DNA of 61,788 nucleotides from Flavobacteriales bacterium UBA974. Lineage in GTDB: Bacteria; Bacteroidota; Bacteroidia; Flavobacteriales_D; Sanyastnellaceae. The position numbers were made by a program, and so were the translations under genes. Shown in pieces: positions 50,806 through 60,158 of the stretch. Numbering within the stretch: position 1 is the stretch's first letter; each line of letters opens with the position of its first letter. Location: positions 1,715 to 63,502 of the forward strand of contig DBBW01000011.1 of the NCBI GenBank assembly GCA_002292405.1, given 5' to 3'. The notes beneath the pieces were generated by a model, which saw only the letters and a program-made list of their open reading frames with translations, was not told where the DNA came from and did not search any database.

Positions 50806-52044
50806 ATGGAAATTATGATGAGCCTTGTTGGCATGGTGGTCCTACTTGGGCTGGCTGTTTTACTTTCAAAAAGTAAAAAAGATATTCGCTTAAGAACTGT
50901 AGGTGGAGCATTTGCTTTGCAGTTTGCATTCGGAGCTTTTGTTCTCTACGTCCCATTTGGAAAAAAAATATTGATTTCTGTTTCAGACGCAGTAGCGAAT
51001 GTTATTGCATATGGCAATGATGGTATAAATTTCTTATTTGGCGATCTTACCGCCACGTTTAATTTCGGATTCATATTTGCTTTGCGCGTTCTCCCTGTAA
51101 TCATCTTTTTCTCTGCGCTCATTAGCGTTCTCTATTACATGGGCATCATGAAGTGGGTGATCAATATTTTAGGAGGCGCTCTTAGCAAGCTTTTAGGCAC
51201 TTCAAGAACAGAGTCACTGTCTGCTACCGCCAATATTTTTGTAGGACAAACAGAAGCACCACTTGTAATCCGTCCCTTCATTAAAACGATGACCAAGTCA
51301 GAGCTTTTCGCCGTCATGTGTGGTGGATTAGCGTCTGTAGCTGGTAGTGTGTTGGCCGGGTATGCTTCTATGGGAGTTCCTTTAGAATATCTTATAGCTG
51401 CGTCGTTTATGGCTGCGCCAGGTGGATTGCTTTTTGCGAAGTTAATTATGCCCGAGACAGAGAAGTCAACAACTCATCTCATTCAAGATGATGTCGCTGA
51501 CGAAGATGAGCCCGTCAATGTAATCGACGCCGCTGCTTCAGGCGCAGGATCAGGTCTCAAGCTTGCCCTGAATGTAGGTGCGATGCTTCTTGCTTTTGTG
51601 GGTCTTATTGCCCTTGTAAATGGTATTTTTGGAGGAATTGGAGGTTGGTTTGGTATGCCTTATATAACGCTGGAGTTAATCCTAGGATATGTGTTTAGTC
51701 CTCTGGCCTTCTTAATTGGTGTGCCTTGGCATGAAGCGACTATCGTTGGGTCTTTTATAGGCCAAAAGCTTGTCGTTAATGAGTTCGTAGCCTACTTGGA
51801 TTTTATGCCTTATTTAGCAGAGGATTCCGTATTGGTGCTCTCTGAGAAATCTAAAGCGATTGTTGCATTTGCACTTTGTGGATTTGCAAACCTTAGTTCG
51901 ATTGCTATTTTACTTGGAGGTTTAGGTGGTATTGCAACATCGAGACGTGCCGAGATTGCTCAGTTTGGCCTGTTAGCTGTAGCTGCAGGTACACTTTCTA
52001 ATTTGATGTCAGCAACGATTGCTGGATTATTCTTGTCTATTTAA
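50806..52044 (+). CDS. Concentrative nucleoside transporter (CNT/NupC family)
   Basis: A 412-residue membrane protein with about 10 hydrophobic segments and the family marks [58 protein letters not shown] and [21 protein letters not shown] proteins import nucleosides with Na+ or H+. The FVGQTEAP motif lies in the substrate and ion site. In operon with cytidine deaminase, so pyrimidine nucleosides are likely cargo. An unknown nitroreductase follows within a few bases and may be co-transcribed. Confidence 0.94.
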   Translation: MEIMMSLVGMVVLLGLAVLLSKSKKDIRLRTVGGAFALQFAFGAFVLYVPFGKKILISVSDAVANVIAYGNDGINFLFGDLTATFNFGFIFALRVLPVIIFFSALISVLYYMGIMKWVINILGGALSKLLGTSRTESLSATANIFVGQTEAPLVIRPFIKTMTKSELFAVMCGGLASVAGSVLAGYASMGVPLEYLIAASFMAAPGGLLFAKLIMPETEKSTTHLIQDDVADEDEPVNVIDAAASGAGSGLKLALNVGAMLLAFVGLIALVNGIFGGIGGWFGMPYITLELILGYVFSPLAFLIGVPWHEATIVGSFIGQKLVVNEFVAYLDFMPYLAEDSVLVLSEKSKAIVAFALCGFANLSSIAILLGGLGGIATSRRAEIAQFGLLAVAAGTLSNLMSATIAGLFLSI

Positions 52045-52059
52045 TCTTTGATTTTAAAT

Positions 52060-52833
52060 ATGGTTAAAGTAAAAATGTTTGAAATGTCAGAGCATAAAAA
52101 CCGACCCGCTGTCGATGCTCCAATTACTGACGCAAATGCTTTCAATGAGATTGTCAATTCTCGAAGAAGTGTCAGGTTTTATTCGTCGGATGATATTCCT
52201 CAAGATGTGATTGACAGTTGTTTAGATGCTGCTCTAAAAGCACCTAATTCATCAAACCTTCAAACATGGGAAATTCATCACGTCGTAGATGCTGATAAGA
52301 AGAAAGAACTAGTAAGACTCTGTTTAGGTCAACCCGCTGCCTCTACAGCTAAGGAAATTTTTGTTTTCGTTGCGAGGCCAGACTTGTGGAAGCGAAATAA
52401 CAAGTGGATGATTGATGAGTTTGATAGGAGGGGAGATATGCCAGATAAGGCATACCAATATTTCAAGAAGATAACTCCCATGATCTATTCTACTGGCTTT
52501 TTAGGTGTTTTAGCTCCTTTTAAGTGGTTGTTTTACAATTTCCGTGGTATTCGTAAGCCCACTCCCAGAGAACCCATGGGTAGGTGGGGTATGACGGTTT
52601 GGTCACATAAAAGTACCGCGCTTGCTTGTGCTCACTTCATGTTAGCGATGAGAGCTCATGGGTTTGATTCTTGTCCTATGGAAGGTTTAGACTCAAAAAG
52701 AGTAAAGAGATTACTAGGTCTGCCCAGACAAGCAGGCATTACGATGGCTATTTCTGCTGGTAAAAGAGCTGAGGGTGGTGTTTTCGGGGATCGCTTTAGA
52801 TTTGACAAAAAACATTTTGTTATAAAGCATTAA
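52060..52833 (+). CDS. Nitroreductase-family flavoprotein
   Basis: The protein carries the nitroreductase core: NSRRSVRFYSSDDIPQDVIDSCLDAALKAPNSSNLQTWEIHHV at the N-terminus, WSHKSTALACAHFMLAMRAHGFDSCPMEG and the end GKRAEGGVFGDRFRF. It should bind FMN and use NAD(P)H, substrate unknown. An insertion of about 60 residues (PDKAYQYFKKITPMIYSTGFLGVLAPFKW) is longer than in simple nitroreductases. The open frame begins at a TTG (52048). I use ATG 52060; ATG 52084 is equally possible and gives a typical N-terminus. Last gene of the cdd-CNT run. Its stop overlaps the convergent patatin stop by 4 bp. Confidence 0.85.
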   Translation: MVKVKMFEMSEHKNRPAVDAPITDANAFNEIVNSRRSVRFYSSDDIPQDVIDSCLDAALKAPNSSNLQTWEIHHVVDADKKKELVRLCLGQPAASTAKEIFVFVARPDLWKRNNKWMIDEFDRRGDMPDKAYQYFKKITPMIYSTGFLGVLAPFKWLFYNFRGIRKPTPREPMGRWGMTVWSHKSTALACAHFMLAMRAHGFDSCPMEGLDSKRVKRLLGLPRQAGITMAISAGKRAEGGVFGDRFRFDKKHFVIKH

Positions 52834-53705
52834 CTATTTAAGCTTGATAAAAAGTTAAGTCCTATTTCAAGTCCCAATCTATAATCGGCGTCTATATCTT
52901 GTACGTGTAAATAATAGCCTTCTGCTCTTAATTCTTTAGGTGGAGCTATTTGCACCCAGTTTATTCCTTCGGGTTTAGGACCATTTAGAAAGTCTACACA
53001 TTTGTTATAGTGTTTGTACCCCATAGAAAATAAATCTGAGATATTTTCATTGTCGTAGTTCCAATATTCTGCCATTAGTGAAACATAACTTTTTTCAATC
53101 TTTACATCAGAAGGGCGAGTTCTTATAACGAGTATGTTTTTAGCTCCATCTGCTATTGCTTTCTTAATAGGAATACTGTCAGAATAACCTCCGTCAAACA
53201 TCCAGATGCCATCTACTTCCGTTCGTCCCTTCGTGATTATAGGCAGGGTGGCTGATGCCATCATATAGTTATGCCATTTTCCTTTCTTAGGTTCTAAGTA
53301 ATGTGGCTTTCCCGTTTTGTGATTTGTAGCAACGATCACAACTTTTTTACCTCGACGGTTTTCTTCTGCTGCGTCTTCATTAAATGGAAATGTATCATGA
53401 ACGTATCTTTTCAGAAAGTCCAAATTCATTAAACCATTGTTAGAAAAAGTATTTTTGTAGCTGAGGAATTCAGGATTTTCAACTAATTCTCTAGACACTT
53501 TAATGAAGTGCTGTCTCTGTTTAGCAATATAATAGGACATCGCCATGGCGCCACTTGAAACGCCGTAGTAGTATTGAAAGTCGGGGAATTCAGAGTCTAA
53601 GAATACATCTAAGACGCCAGCTGTAAAGGCACATTTCAAGCTCCCCCCCTCTAAAACCAATGCGTCATATTTGATTTCTTTTCCTTTGTGTTCATTAGAG
53701 TTCAT
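52830..53705 (-). CDS. Patatin-like phospholipase
   Basis: A 291-residue cytoplasmic patatin: oxyanion-loop LEGGSLKCAFTAGVLDVF (about 19-35), nucleophile Ser50 in YGVSSGAMAMSY and the catalytic Asp in MFDGGYSDSIPIKKAI. The Ser-Asp dyad is intact. These enzymes release fatty acids from membrane phospholipids; no signal peptide or sorting tail is seen. The family's usual first Gly run (GGGxRG) is GGSLKC here, a modest variation. Its stop is shared in a TTAA overlap with the nitroreductase gene. Confidence 0.92.
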   Translation of the reverse strand: MNSNEHKGKEIKYDALVLEGGSLKCAFTAGVLDVFLDSEFPDFQYYYGVSSGAMAMSYYIAKQRQHFIKVSRELVENPEFLSYKNTFSNNGLMNLDFLKRYVHDTFPFNEDAAEENRRGKKVVIVATNHKTGKPHYLEPKKGKWHNYMMASATLPIITKGRTEVDGIWMFDGGYSDSIPIKKAIADGAKNILVIRTRPSDVKIEKSYVSLMAEYWNYDNENISDLFSMGYKHYNKCVDFLNGPKPEGINWVQIAPPKELRAEGYYLHVQDIDADYRLGLEIGLNFLSSLNS

Positions 53706-53743
53706 TAGGGTCCAGTGCGGTTATGCTTTGTGTAGCAGATGTT

Positions 53744-54772
53744 TTATTTATTTGTTGAATAAATGAAATTGTTAATGTCTACTCGTTTAACAGATTGATG
53801 ACCAGCTAACCATAAGAATTTTCCATTTGGAGAGAATCGACCCGTGTAAAACGAGTCGTCAGATATGTGTTGCCAATTTAACCCCGAATCCGAAGAGTAG
53901 TCTATTCCCTTAGATCCAATAGCTACACATTCTTGTGTGTTTAAAGGGTGCCAAACAACACAGGACCTATATCCAGGCCCTGCACCCTCAGACCTCAAAG
54001 TCCAAGATTTACCACCATCTGATGTGTAAGCTAGGTTCCCTGTATTTAAGGGCATGTTCTCCCAATCACCTCCGATTAAAAGTCCTTCGTTAGAATTTTT
54101 AAAGTCTGCACTGAAGGCGCCAGTCATCGTTCCTCCTTGAATCAGTGGAGTAGCATAAGCAACCCAAGTAGCGCCTTTGTCTGAGGAATAAAATACCCTA
54201 GAGACTTTGCCGCCAGTAGCAATCCAAACTCTATCACTAAAGCATGAGATATTCCCATTGCTTGCCGCAAAAGCAGCTTCTCCTTCAATGTGTTCAGGTA
54301 AGTTTGAGCATTGGATTCTTTTCCAATGATCTCCCGAGTCAGAAGTGATATAGATAGATAGGCAAACATCACCTGTCGTGTCAGGTGTAGCGTCTCCCAT
54401 TAAAATGCCGTCACTTGAATTGTAAAACTTCATAGAATCGAAAAAAGTCCCTTCATTTGTTTCCTCTAAAGTGGTAGTGGTAGATGAGAGTGAAGCAAGT
54501 GGTGCTTTAATAACCACCCCAGGAGATTCAATGCTGGCGGCAAGGAGATGGTCGTTCACAACTGAACATGCCCTGTAAGATCTACTTCCCCAACGGACAG
54601 TGTCCCAACTCAGCCCACCATCTTCAGTGTATCCGACTAGCCCACCTGAGCCTGCAAATACAGCTCTATTAGAGTCGATGACGTGGAGTGCTCTGATGCT
54701 GGAGTTGAAAGATGTTTGTCCTAAAACTGAACTGAATAACATGCTAAACAATGCAAAGTACAAAATTTTCAT
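53744..54772 (-). CDS. Secreted YCF48/sialidase-like beta-propeller protein
   Basis: A signal peptide (MKILYFALFSMLFSSVLGQ) is followed by about 320 residues of repeated beta-propeller units marked by Asp-box-like turns such as TEDGGLSWDTV, SDSGDHWKRI, SDKGATWVAY, SDGGKSWTLR and SDSGLNWQHI. That repeat type occurs in sialidases and in YCF48-like photosystem-assembly proteins; this one shows no sialidase catalytic residues that I can identify. It is probably periplasmic or secreted, binding a ligand or protein. I choose ATG 54772, which gives a clean signal peptide; the frame opens at 54793. No T9SS tail. Confidence 0.85.
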   Translation of the reverse strand: MKILYFALFSMLFSSVLGQTSFNSSIRALHVIDSNRAVFAGSGGLVGYTEDGGLSWDTVRWGSRSYRACSVVNDHLLAASIESPGVVIKAPLASLSSTTTTLEETNEGTFFDSMKFYNSSDGILMGDATPDTTGDVCLSIYITSDSGDHWKRIQCSNLPEHIEGEAAFAASNGNISCFSDRVWIATGGKVSRVFYSSDKGATWVAYATPLIQGGTMTGAFSADFKNSNEGLLIGGDWENMPLNTGNLAYTSDGGKSWTLRSEGAGPGYRSCVVWHPLNTQECVAIGSKGIDYSSDSGLNWQHISDDSFYTGRFSPNGKFLWLAGHQSVKRVDINNFIYSTNK

Positions 54773-54845
54773 TGAAAAAGTATGAGCGTTCAAAGGATGT
54801 TAATTATTTATCTGAAAGATATTACGGTAATTCGATGTGAGAAAG

Positions 54846-54853
54846 TATATTTG
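54846..54853 (+). promoter_or_regulatory. -7 box (TATATTTG) for the prolyl oligopeptidase operon
   Basis: Perfect TAnnTTTG, predicted leader about 12 nt before ATG 54870. No TTG at the right distance. Confidence 0.45.
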
Positions 54854-54869
54854 AGACAAAAATGAACAA

Positions 54870-56999
54870 ATGCGTGTTATCATATTTCTATTGTTTGCCG
54901 GTTTGTTTTTTTCGTGCGGGCAAACTTCCACTTTTGTTTTGAACCCTGATGAAATTAAATATCCTGAGAGTCGTTTGATGGATCAAGTTGACACTCTCTG
55001 GGGTGTTGAAGTTAAGGATCCATATCGTTGGCTTGAGGATGATAGAGATCCTGAGGTTGAACAGTGGGTTATAGACCAAAACACAACAACTCGCAACTAT
55101 CTCGACGCTCTCCCCTTGAGAAAAGAACTTAGAGACAGGTATGAAAAACTATTTAATTACGAGAAAGTGGGCATTCCTCGCAAAGTGGGAGATAAGTTCT
55201 TTATCTCGAGAAATGACGGACTGCAAAATCAAAGTATCACATATATATTTGATTCTATAGGATCTGAAGAACGCGTTTTCTTGGATCCGAATAAGTTAAG
55301 TGAAGACGGTACAATTACAGCTTCTCTAGGTGGCGCATCGGATGATGGAAAGTACATTTCGGTGATTAAAAGTGTAGCGGGATCGGATTGGCAAGAAATC
55401 GGCGTGATGGATGTCGAAACTGGAAGGGAACTCGATGACGTTCTAAAGTGGGTAAAATTTAGCGGCACAAGTTGGGTGAATGACGGGTTTTATTATAGCA
55501 GATATCCTGAGCCTGAAGGGAGTGCGTTTAGCTCTGAAAACACCTTTCACAGTGTTTACTTTCATAAGATTGGAACTTTACAGTCGGAAGATGTTTTGGT
55601 TTATATAGACGAAAAAGAGCCCAACAGATATCACTTCGCTTGGGCTACAGAAGATAACAAGTATCTTGTTTTAAATGTATCAACAGGAACAGACGGCAAC
55701 AGCTTGCTGATTAAAGATCTTGGTGCTGAAGGTTCTGACTGGCGTATTTTAGTTGATGGTTTCACGGATCACAGTAGTGTTGTTGGGTCTGTTGAAGGAA
55801 AGATTCTACTCCTAACAGATATTGAAGCCCCTAAATATCGCCTTGTTGCTGTTGATCCAACTCAAGAGTTGACGAATACTGATTTGTGGACAGACATCAT
55901 TCCACAATCTAATCATCTTCTCGAGTCTGTTCAAGTTTCAGCCGGACGATTGTTTGCCACATTTTTGCGTAAAGCTTGCCATGCTGTAGTTTCATATGAT
56001 TTCATGGGATTAGATGCGAAAGAAATTGCTTTGCCAAGCAATGTTGGATCTGTTGGTGGGTTTGGCGGAAAAATGAATTCTAAAGAAGTTTTCTACGCAT
56101 TCACATCTTTTACACACCCAACAAGTATTTATAAGTATGACCCTCTATCGCATGAGAGTTTACTTTTCAGCGCTCCAGAGGTAAATTTTATGCCTGCGGC
56201 ATATGAAACGAAACAAGTAGAGTATTTCTCTAAAGACGGTACTAAAATCCCGATGTTTCTTGTACATAAAAAAGGAATTATATTGAATGGGAAGAACCCC
56301 ACCTTGTTGTATGCGTATGGAGGATTTAGCATTAGTCTCACTCCAAGTTTCAGTGCGTCTAATATTGTTTTTCTTGAGAGGGGTGGAGTATACGCCATGC
56401 CTAATTTGCGAGGGGGTGGTGAGTTCGGTGAAGAGTGGCACAAAGCAGGAATGCTATTAGAGAAGCAAAATGTATTCGACGACTTTATTGCTGCGGCAGA
56501 GTATTTAATAGGCGAGAAATATACTTGTTCTGAGAAACTTGCCATTGAAGGGCGTTCTAATGGTGGTCTACTTATAGGTGCCGTTATGAGCCAACGCCCA
56601 GAGCTGGCTGCAGTGGCTTTTCCCGGTGTGGGAGTTATGGATATGCTTAGGTATCATAAGTTTACAATAGGTTGGGGATGGATTCCTGAATATGGTTGTG
56701 TAGATAGTACAGAGGCTGATTTTAAAAACCTGTATTCATTCTCTCCAGTTCATAACCTTGTTGACGGTGTTAACTACCCGAGTACGATGGTGACAACTTC
56801 TGATCACGATGACAGAGTTGTTCCCGCTCATTCATTTAAATTTTCAGCAAGGCTTCAGGCTGCACATAAAGGAAACGAACCAGTTCTGATTCGCATAGAT
56901 TTGAATGCTGGACATGGTGCTGGTAAACCCACTTCTAAAATGATAGATGAGCAGGCAGATAAATGGGCGTTTCTTTTTCACGAATTGAAGAATCTGTAA
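54870..56999 (+). CDS. Prolyl oligopeptidase lipoprotein (S9A family)
   Basis: The N-terminus has a lipobox (FAGLFFSC), so the enzyme is lipid-anchored, probably at the outer membrane facing the periplasm. Residues about 20-430 form the seven-bladed propeller with the WGVEVKDPYRWLEDDRDPEVEQWV start typical of S9A. The hydrolase domain has Ser563 (EGRSNGGLLIGAVM), Asp in TTSDHDDRVVPAHSFKF and His in NAGHGAGKPTSK. It cuts short peptides after proline. The gene ends 10 bp before a TonB-dependent receptor, so they are co-transcribed, and peptides entering via the receptor may be trimmed by this enzyme. That last step is inference. Confidence 0.94.
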   Translation: MRVIIFLLFAGLFFSCGQTSTFVLNPDEIKYPESRLMDQVDTLWGVEVKDPYRWLEDDRDPEVEQWVIDQNTTTRNYLDALPLRKELRDRYEKLFNYEKVGIPRKVGDKFFISRNDGLQNQSITYIFDSIGSEERVFLDPNKLSEDGTITASLGGASDDGKYISVIKSVAGSDWQEIGVMDVETGRELDDVLKWVKFSGTSWVNDGFYYSRYPEPEGSAFSSENTFHSVYFHKIGTLQSEDVLVYIDEKEPNRYHFAWATEDNKYLVLNVSTGTDGNSLLIKDLGAEGSDWRILVDGFTDHSSVVGSVEGKILLLTDIEAPKYRLVAVDPTQELTNTDLWTDIIPQSNHLLESVQVSAGRLFATFLRKACHAVVSYDFMGLDAKEIALPSNVGSVGGFGGKMNSKEVFYAFTSFTHPTSIYKYDPLSHESLLFSAPEVNFMPAAYETKQVEYFSKDGTKIPMFLVHKKGIILNGKNPTLLYAYGGFSISLTPSFSASNIVFLERGGVYAMPNLRGGGEFGEEWHKAGMLLEKQNVFDDFIAAAEYLIGEKYTCSEKLAIEGRSNGGLLIGAVMSQRPELAAVAFPGVGVMDMLRYHKFTIGWGWIPEYGCVDSTEADFKNLYSFSPVHNLVDGVNYPSTMVTTSDHDDRVVPAHSFKFSARLQAAHKGNEPVLIRIDLNAGHGAGKPTSKMIDEQADKWAFLFHELKNL

Positions 57000-57009
57000 A
57001 ACCCACTGT

Positions 57010-59367
57010 ATGATAACCCAGATGATTAAAACTACATTTTTACAGGCTTTCTACTTAGCGTGTTTAACTCTTTTGAGCTTTTCTTTTTCAGCCCAAACAC
57101 CTTTATCGATCTCAGGTAAAGTGGTTGAAAAGTCCTCAAATTCAATTCTGCCTGGAGTTACTGTCCAGATCGTTTGTGATGGGAAGTTTATCAAAGCAGT
57201 CGCTGCCGATTCAAACGGACATTTCGAAATTGAGGTTGGTGGGTATGAGATGTGTGACCTAGAATTTTCATTTGTAGGATTTTTAACGGAATCATTTTCG
57301 ATTTCAGAAATCAGTTTGCCATTAAATGTGAGCTTAAAGGATGTAACTCAAGCTTTAGGGTTAGCGGTTGTGTCTGGAAGTATTTCTGAAAGAGCCGTTG
57401 AAGAGGAAGTTGTTCCCATCGAAGTATTAAAACCGTATTTGGCGGAGAACACGAATTCTGTAGGTTTGAAAGGCTTGGTTGCTAAAACCTCAGGTGTTGC
57501 AATTATGGATAGTCAGGTGAGTATCCGTGGTGGTAGTGGTTATAGCTACGGAGTAGGATCTCGTGTGTCTTTGCTCTTAGATGGGCTGCCTTTGCTATCT
57601 GGTGATCTAGGTGAAATTTGGTGGTCTTATCTTCCGATGGAGCACATCGCACAAGTAGAGGTGGTCAAGTGTGCAGCATCTTCTTTATATGGTACGGGTG
57701 CTTCGAATGGGGTGATACACTTTAGATCTGTTTGGCCTAGCTCTAAAAAAGAAACAATCGTTAAGGCATTTAATGGGATTTACAGCGATCCTCAAAATGA
57801 TGCATGGAGGTGGTGGGATGATAGTTTTTCACCCGTTTTAAACGGAGCATCTGTTTCACATAGACAGGCCTGGGATAAGGTTGATTTAGTGGTCGGAGGA
57901 AATGTGATGTCTGATAAAACGTATCTCTCTACAGGTCATGAGCAACGAGCTAGGTTGAGCGCTAAGCTAAGGTTTCGTCCTGCAAATGGTGTGTTATTCG
58001 GCGTAAGCGCAATTGCCCAATACCAACAAATGGGTCGTTTTATCTTGTGGGATGACTTTGAAACATCTGCATATTTACCCATGGATGGTACCTCAAGTGA
58101 GGACAAGTGGTTTAATATGAATATTGATCCATGGTTGACTTTCTCAGATAAAAGTGGTGGATCTCATAAATTGAAAACACGTTTTTATAGAACAGCAAGA
58201 TATAATCCAAGTGGAAGCATTTCGATGGCCAGCAATTTGTATATGGGTGAGTATAAGTATGGTCGTGAGTTCAACGAGCACATTTCGGCTCAAGTAGGAA
58301 CTTTTATGAGTGTTCAAGGTTCTTTCAGTTCACTCTATCCAGGAGTGTCTCTGTTAACCTTTAATCCTGCTGTTTTTGGCCAAATTGAAGGACATCACGG
58401 ACGTCTTAGAACAGTTCTAGGTGCCAGATTTGAGAGCAATGTAAACCCTGGATTTTATGATGAGTCTTCTGGGCCAGTTCTTAGGGCTGGATTAAATTAT
58501 GAAATCAGAAAGAGAACCAATTTCAGAGCGTCTATAGGTCAGTCTTATAGATTTGCTACTATCGCTGAAAAATATTTTTCGACAACTCTTACTGATGGTA
58601 TTGATGTGATAGGGAATGTTGATCTTCAGAGTGAATCTGGACTTAATTTAGAAGCAGGCATCAAGCACAAAGTGATGATTGGTGGCGATAAGGTAGTATA
58701 TCTGGATGCTGCAGTGTTTATGTTGGAGTATGAGAATATGATCGAATACACCCTTCGACCTCAATTAGATTCAGAAGGTAGCATTATTATAGAGGACGGT
58801 GTGCTGCAGTTTTTCTTCCAAGCTTTAAATATCGGAAAAAGTAGAATAGCAGGTTTTGAATGGTCAGCCAATGGTGAAATGAAAGTAGCTGGAATCCCTG
58901 TTAGAGTATTAGGTGGAACAACATTTCAATATGCTGGTGACCTAAGTAGAGACACATCCCAAATTAACATGGGTGCTTATATAGACAACTTCCTGGACAG
59001 TTTTGGAGATACCAGGGATTCTTTAGTTACGGCAGGCTCACTTCTCAAGTATAGAAATAGCGGTAATTTCAAATTGGATATAGAAGCTGATTTCGGACCC
59101 CTTACCTTAGGGGGTTCGATTATCAGACAGGATTACATAGACGATATTGATTGGTACTTCAACGAGTTAGTTTCAGGTCTAGCTAACTTTAGAGAACAAT
59201 TTACTGAGGGTTTTGCTTCTATAGACGCGAGGTTAGTTTATAATGCAGCTGACAATGCGAAGTTCTCATTTATTGTGTCTAACCTGAAAAATGAGATAAT
59301 GAGTAGCAGACCTGGCATACTAAGTGCTCCACGAAGCATGATCATTAGATTTGATTATAAGTTTTAA
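57010..59367 (+). CDS. TonB-dependent outer-membrane receptor
   Basis: A 785-residue receptor. Signal peptide (about 1-29), a carboxypeptidase-regulatory-like beta-sandwich (about 33-110: SGKVVEKSSNSILPGVTVQIV), a plug domain (about 120-230: VPIEVLKPYLAENTNSVGLKGLVAKTSGVAIMDSQVSIRGGSGYSYGVGSRVSLLLDG) and a beta-barrel ending IIRFDYKF with a terminal aromatic, as outer-membrane barrels do. It imports a ligand using TonB-ExbBD energy; none of those genes, nor SusD, is adjacent. Paired with a prolyl oligopeptidase, so a peptide or peptide-bound metal ligand is plausible. Start is ATG 57010 or the in-frame ATG 57022. Confidence 0.94.
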   Translation: MITQMIKTTFLQAFYLACLTLLSFSFSAQTPLSISGKVVEKSSNSILPGVTVQIVCDGKFIKAVAADSNGHFEIEVGGYEMCDLEFSFVGFLTESFSISEISLPLNVSLKDVTQALGLAVVSGSISERAVEEEVVPIEVLKPYLAENTNSVGLKGLVAKTSGVAIMDSQVSIRGGSGYSYGVGSRVSLLLDGLPLLSGDLGEIWWSYLPMEHIAQVEVVKCAASSLYGTGASNGVIHFRSVWPSSKKETIVKAFNGIYSDPQNDAWRWWDDSFSPVLNGASVSHRQAWDKVDLVVGGNVMSDKTYLSTGHEQRARLSAKLRFRPANGVLFGVSAIAQYQQMGRFILWDDFETSAYLPMDGTSSEDKWFNMNIDPWLTFSDKSGGSHKLKTRFYRTARYNPSGSISMASNLYMGEYKYGREFNEHISAQVGTFMSVQGSFSSLYPGVSLLTFNPAVFGQIEGHHGRLRTVLGARFESNVNPGFYDESSGPVLRAGLNYEIRKRTNFRASIGQSYRFATIAEKYFSTTLTDGIDVIGNVDLQSESGLNLEAGIKHKVMIGGDKVVYLDAAVFMLEYENMIEYTLRPQLDSEGSIIIEDGVLQFFFQALNIGKSRIAGFEWSANGEMKVAGIPVRVLGGTTFQYAGDLSRDTSQINMGAYIDNFLDSFGDTRDSLVTAGSLLKYRNSGNFKLDIEADFGPLTLGGSIIRQDYIDDIDWYFNELVSGLANFREQFTEGFASIDARLVYNAADNAKFSFIVSNLKNEIMSSRPGILSAPRSMIIRFDYKF

Positions 59368-60125
59368 GCTTTTGAGTCAATAAGTTCTCTCAGGCGAGTG
59401 CATTCCTTTTGAGTCCAAGACTTTACATCGACAATTAGTTTTTCCGCATCATTGTTTTTAAATATCGGACCAAAGCTAACGTATGTGTCAATATACCGTG
59501 CTCCTAAATGTCTTAGCGTATGCGTAATAAACCATTCGCCACCTACCCATGCAATATCAGGATCTCTATATTCTATAGCAACAGGTGCTATTTGGAATCC
59601 ATTTTCAGCACATGAGTAAAAAATCCCCTTCTTGTAGGCCAAGAGCTCTGGGCTTTTGTTTGTAGTGCCTTCAGGGAAAATAACCACGCCGTACCCACTG
59701 TCAAATCTTTCCTTCACAGCTATTCTTGTTGCTTTTCTGCTCTCTTTTTTATCTCTTTTAACCCAAATTGTGCCTATCAATGACGCTCCCCAACCTATTA
59801 TAGGCCAAGCTTTTGCTTCGTGTTTGGCTACAAAAACAATAGGGAAAGAAGTGGGTAAGACGACTGCATCTAAGTATGACCTATGATTGCCCATAACAAC
59901 AGATGGTTCTTTAGGTGACTCTCCAGACCAGTGAATACGAACTCCTAAAATCATGTGAGTGACTTTAAGAAACCGTTGGAATAATTTATGAATGGAATTT
60001 TGTCTCGCTTTCTCCTTTCTCCCCATTAAAAAAATAGCTATAAGTGTAATAAGTATGGTGAAAGAGATAGTGATTGTCCATGCTAAGAAAGCAGCCATTC
60101 TAACAACGATTCTAATTATGTGCAA
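59364..60125 (-). CDS. 1-acyl-sn-glycerol-3-phosphate acyltransferase (PlsC-like)
   Basis: Two N-terminal hydrophobic segments (about 8-32) anchor a PlsC-type domain with block I NHRSYLDA (the HX4D catalytic pair), VAKHEAKAWPIIGW and block III VIFPEGTT. The enzyme transfers an acyl chain to lysophosphatidic acid at the inner membrane, or to a related lysolipid. The open frame starts at TTG 60125; the internal ATG 60098 would remove nine residues and is a possible true start. Its stop overlaps that of the convergent receptor gene by 4 bp (TTAA). Confidence 0.92.
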   Translation of the reverse strand: MHIIRIVVRMAAFLAWTITISFTILITLIAIFLMGRKEKARQNSIHKLFQRFLKVTHMILGVRIHWSGESPKEPSVVMGNHRSYLDAVVLPTSFPIVFVAKHEAKAWPIIGWGASLIGTIWVKRDKKESRKATRIAVKERFDSGYGVVIFPEGTTNKSPELLAYKKGIFYSCAENGFQIAPVAIEYRDPDIAWVGGEWFITHTLRHLGARYIDTYVSFGPIFKNNDAEKLIVDVKSWTQKECTRLRELIDSKA

Positions 60126-60158
60126 AATTGTATTCTTAAAAATTAATGATGTTCGAAG

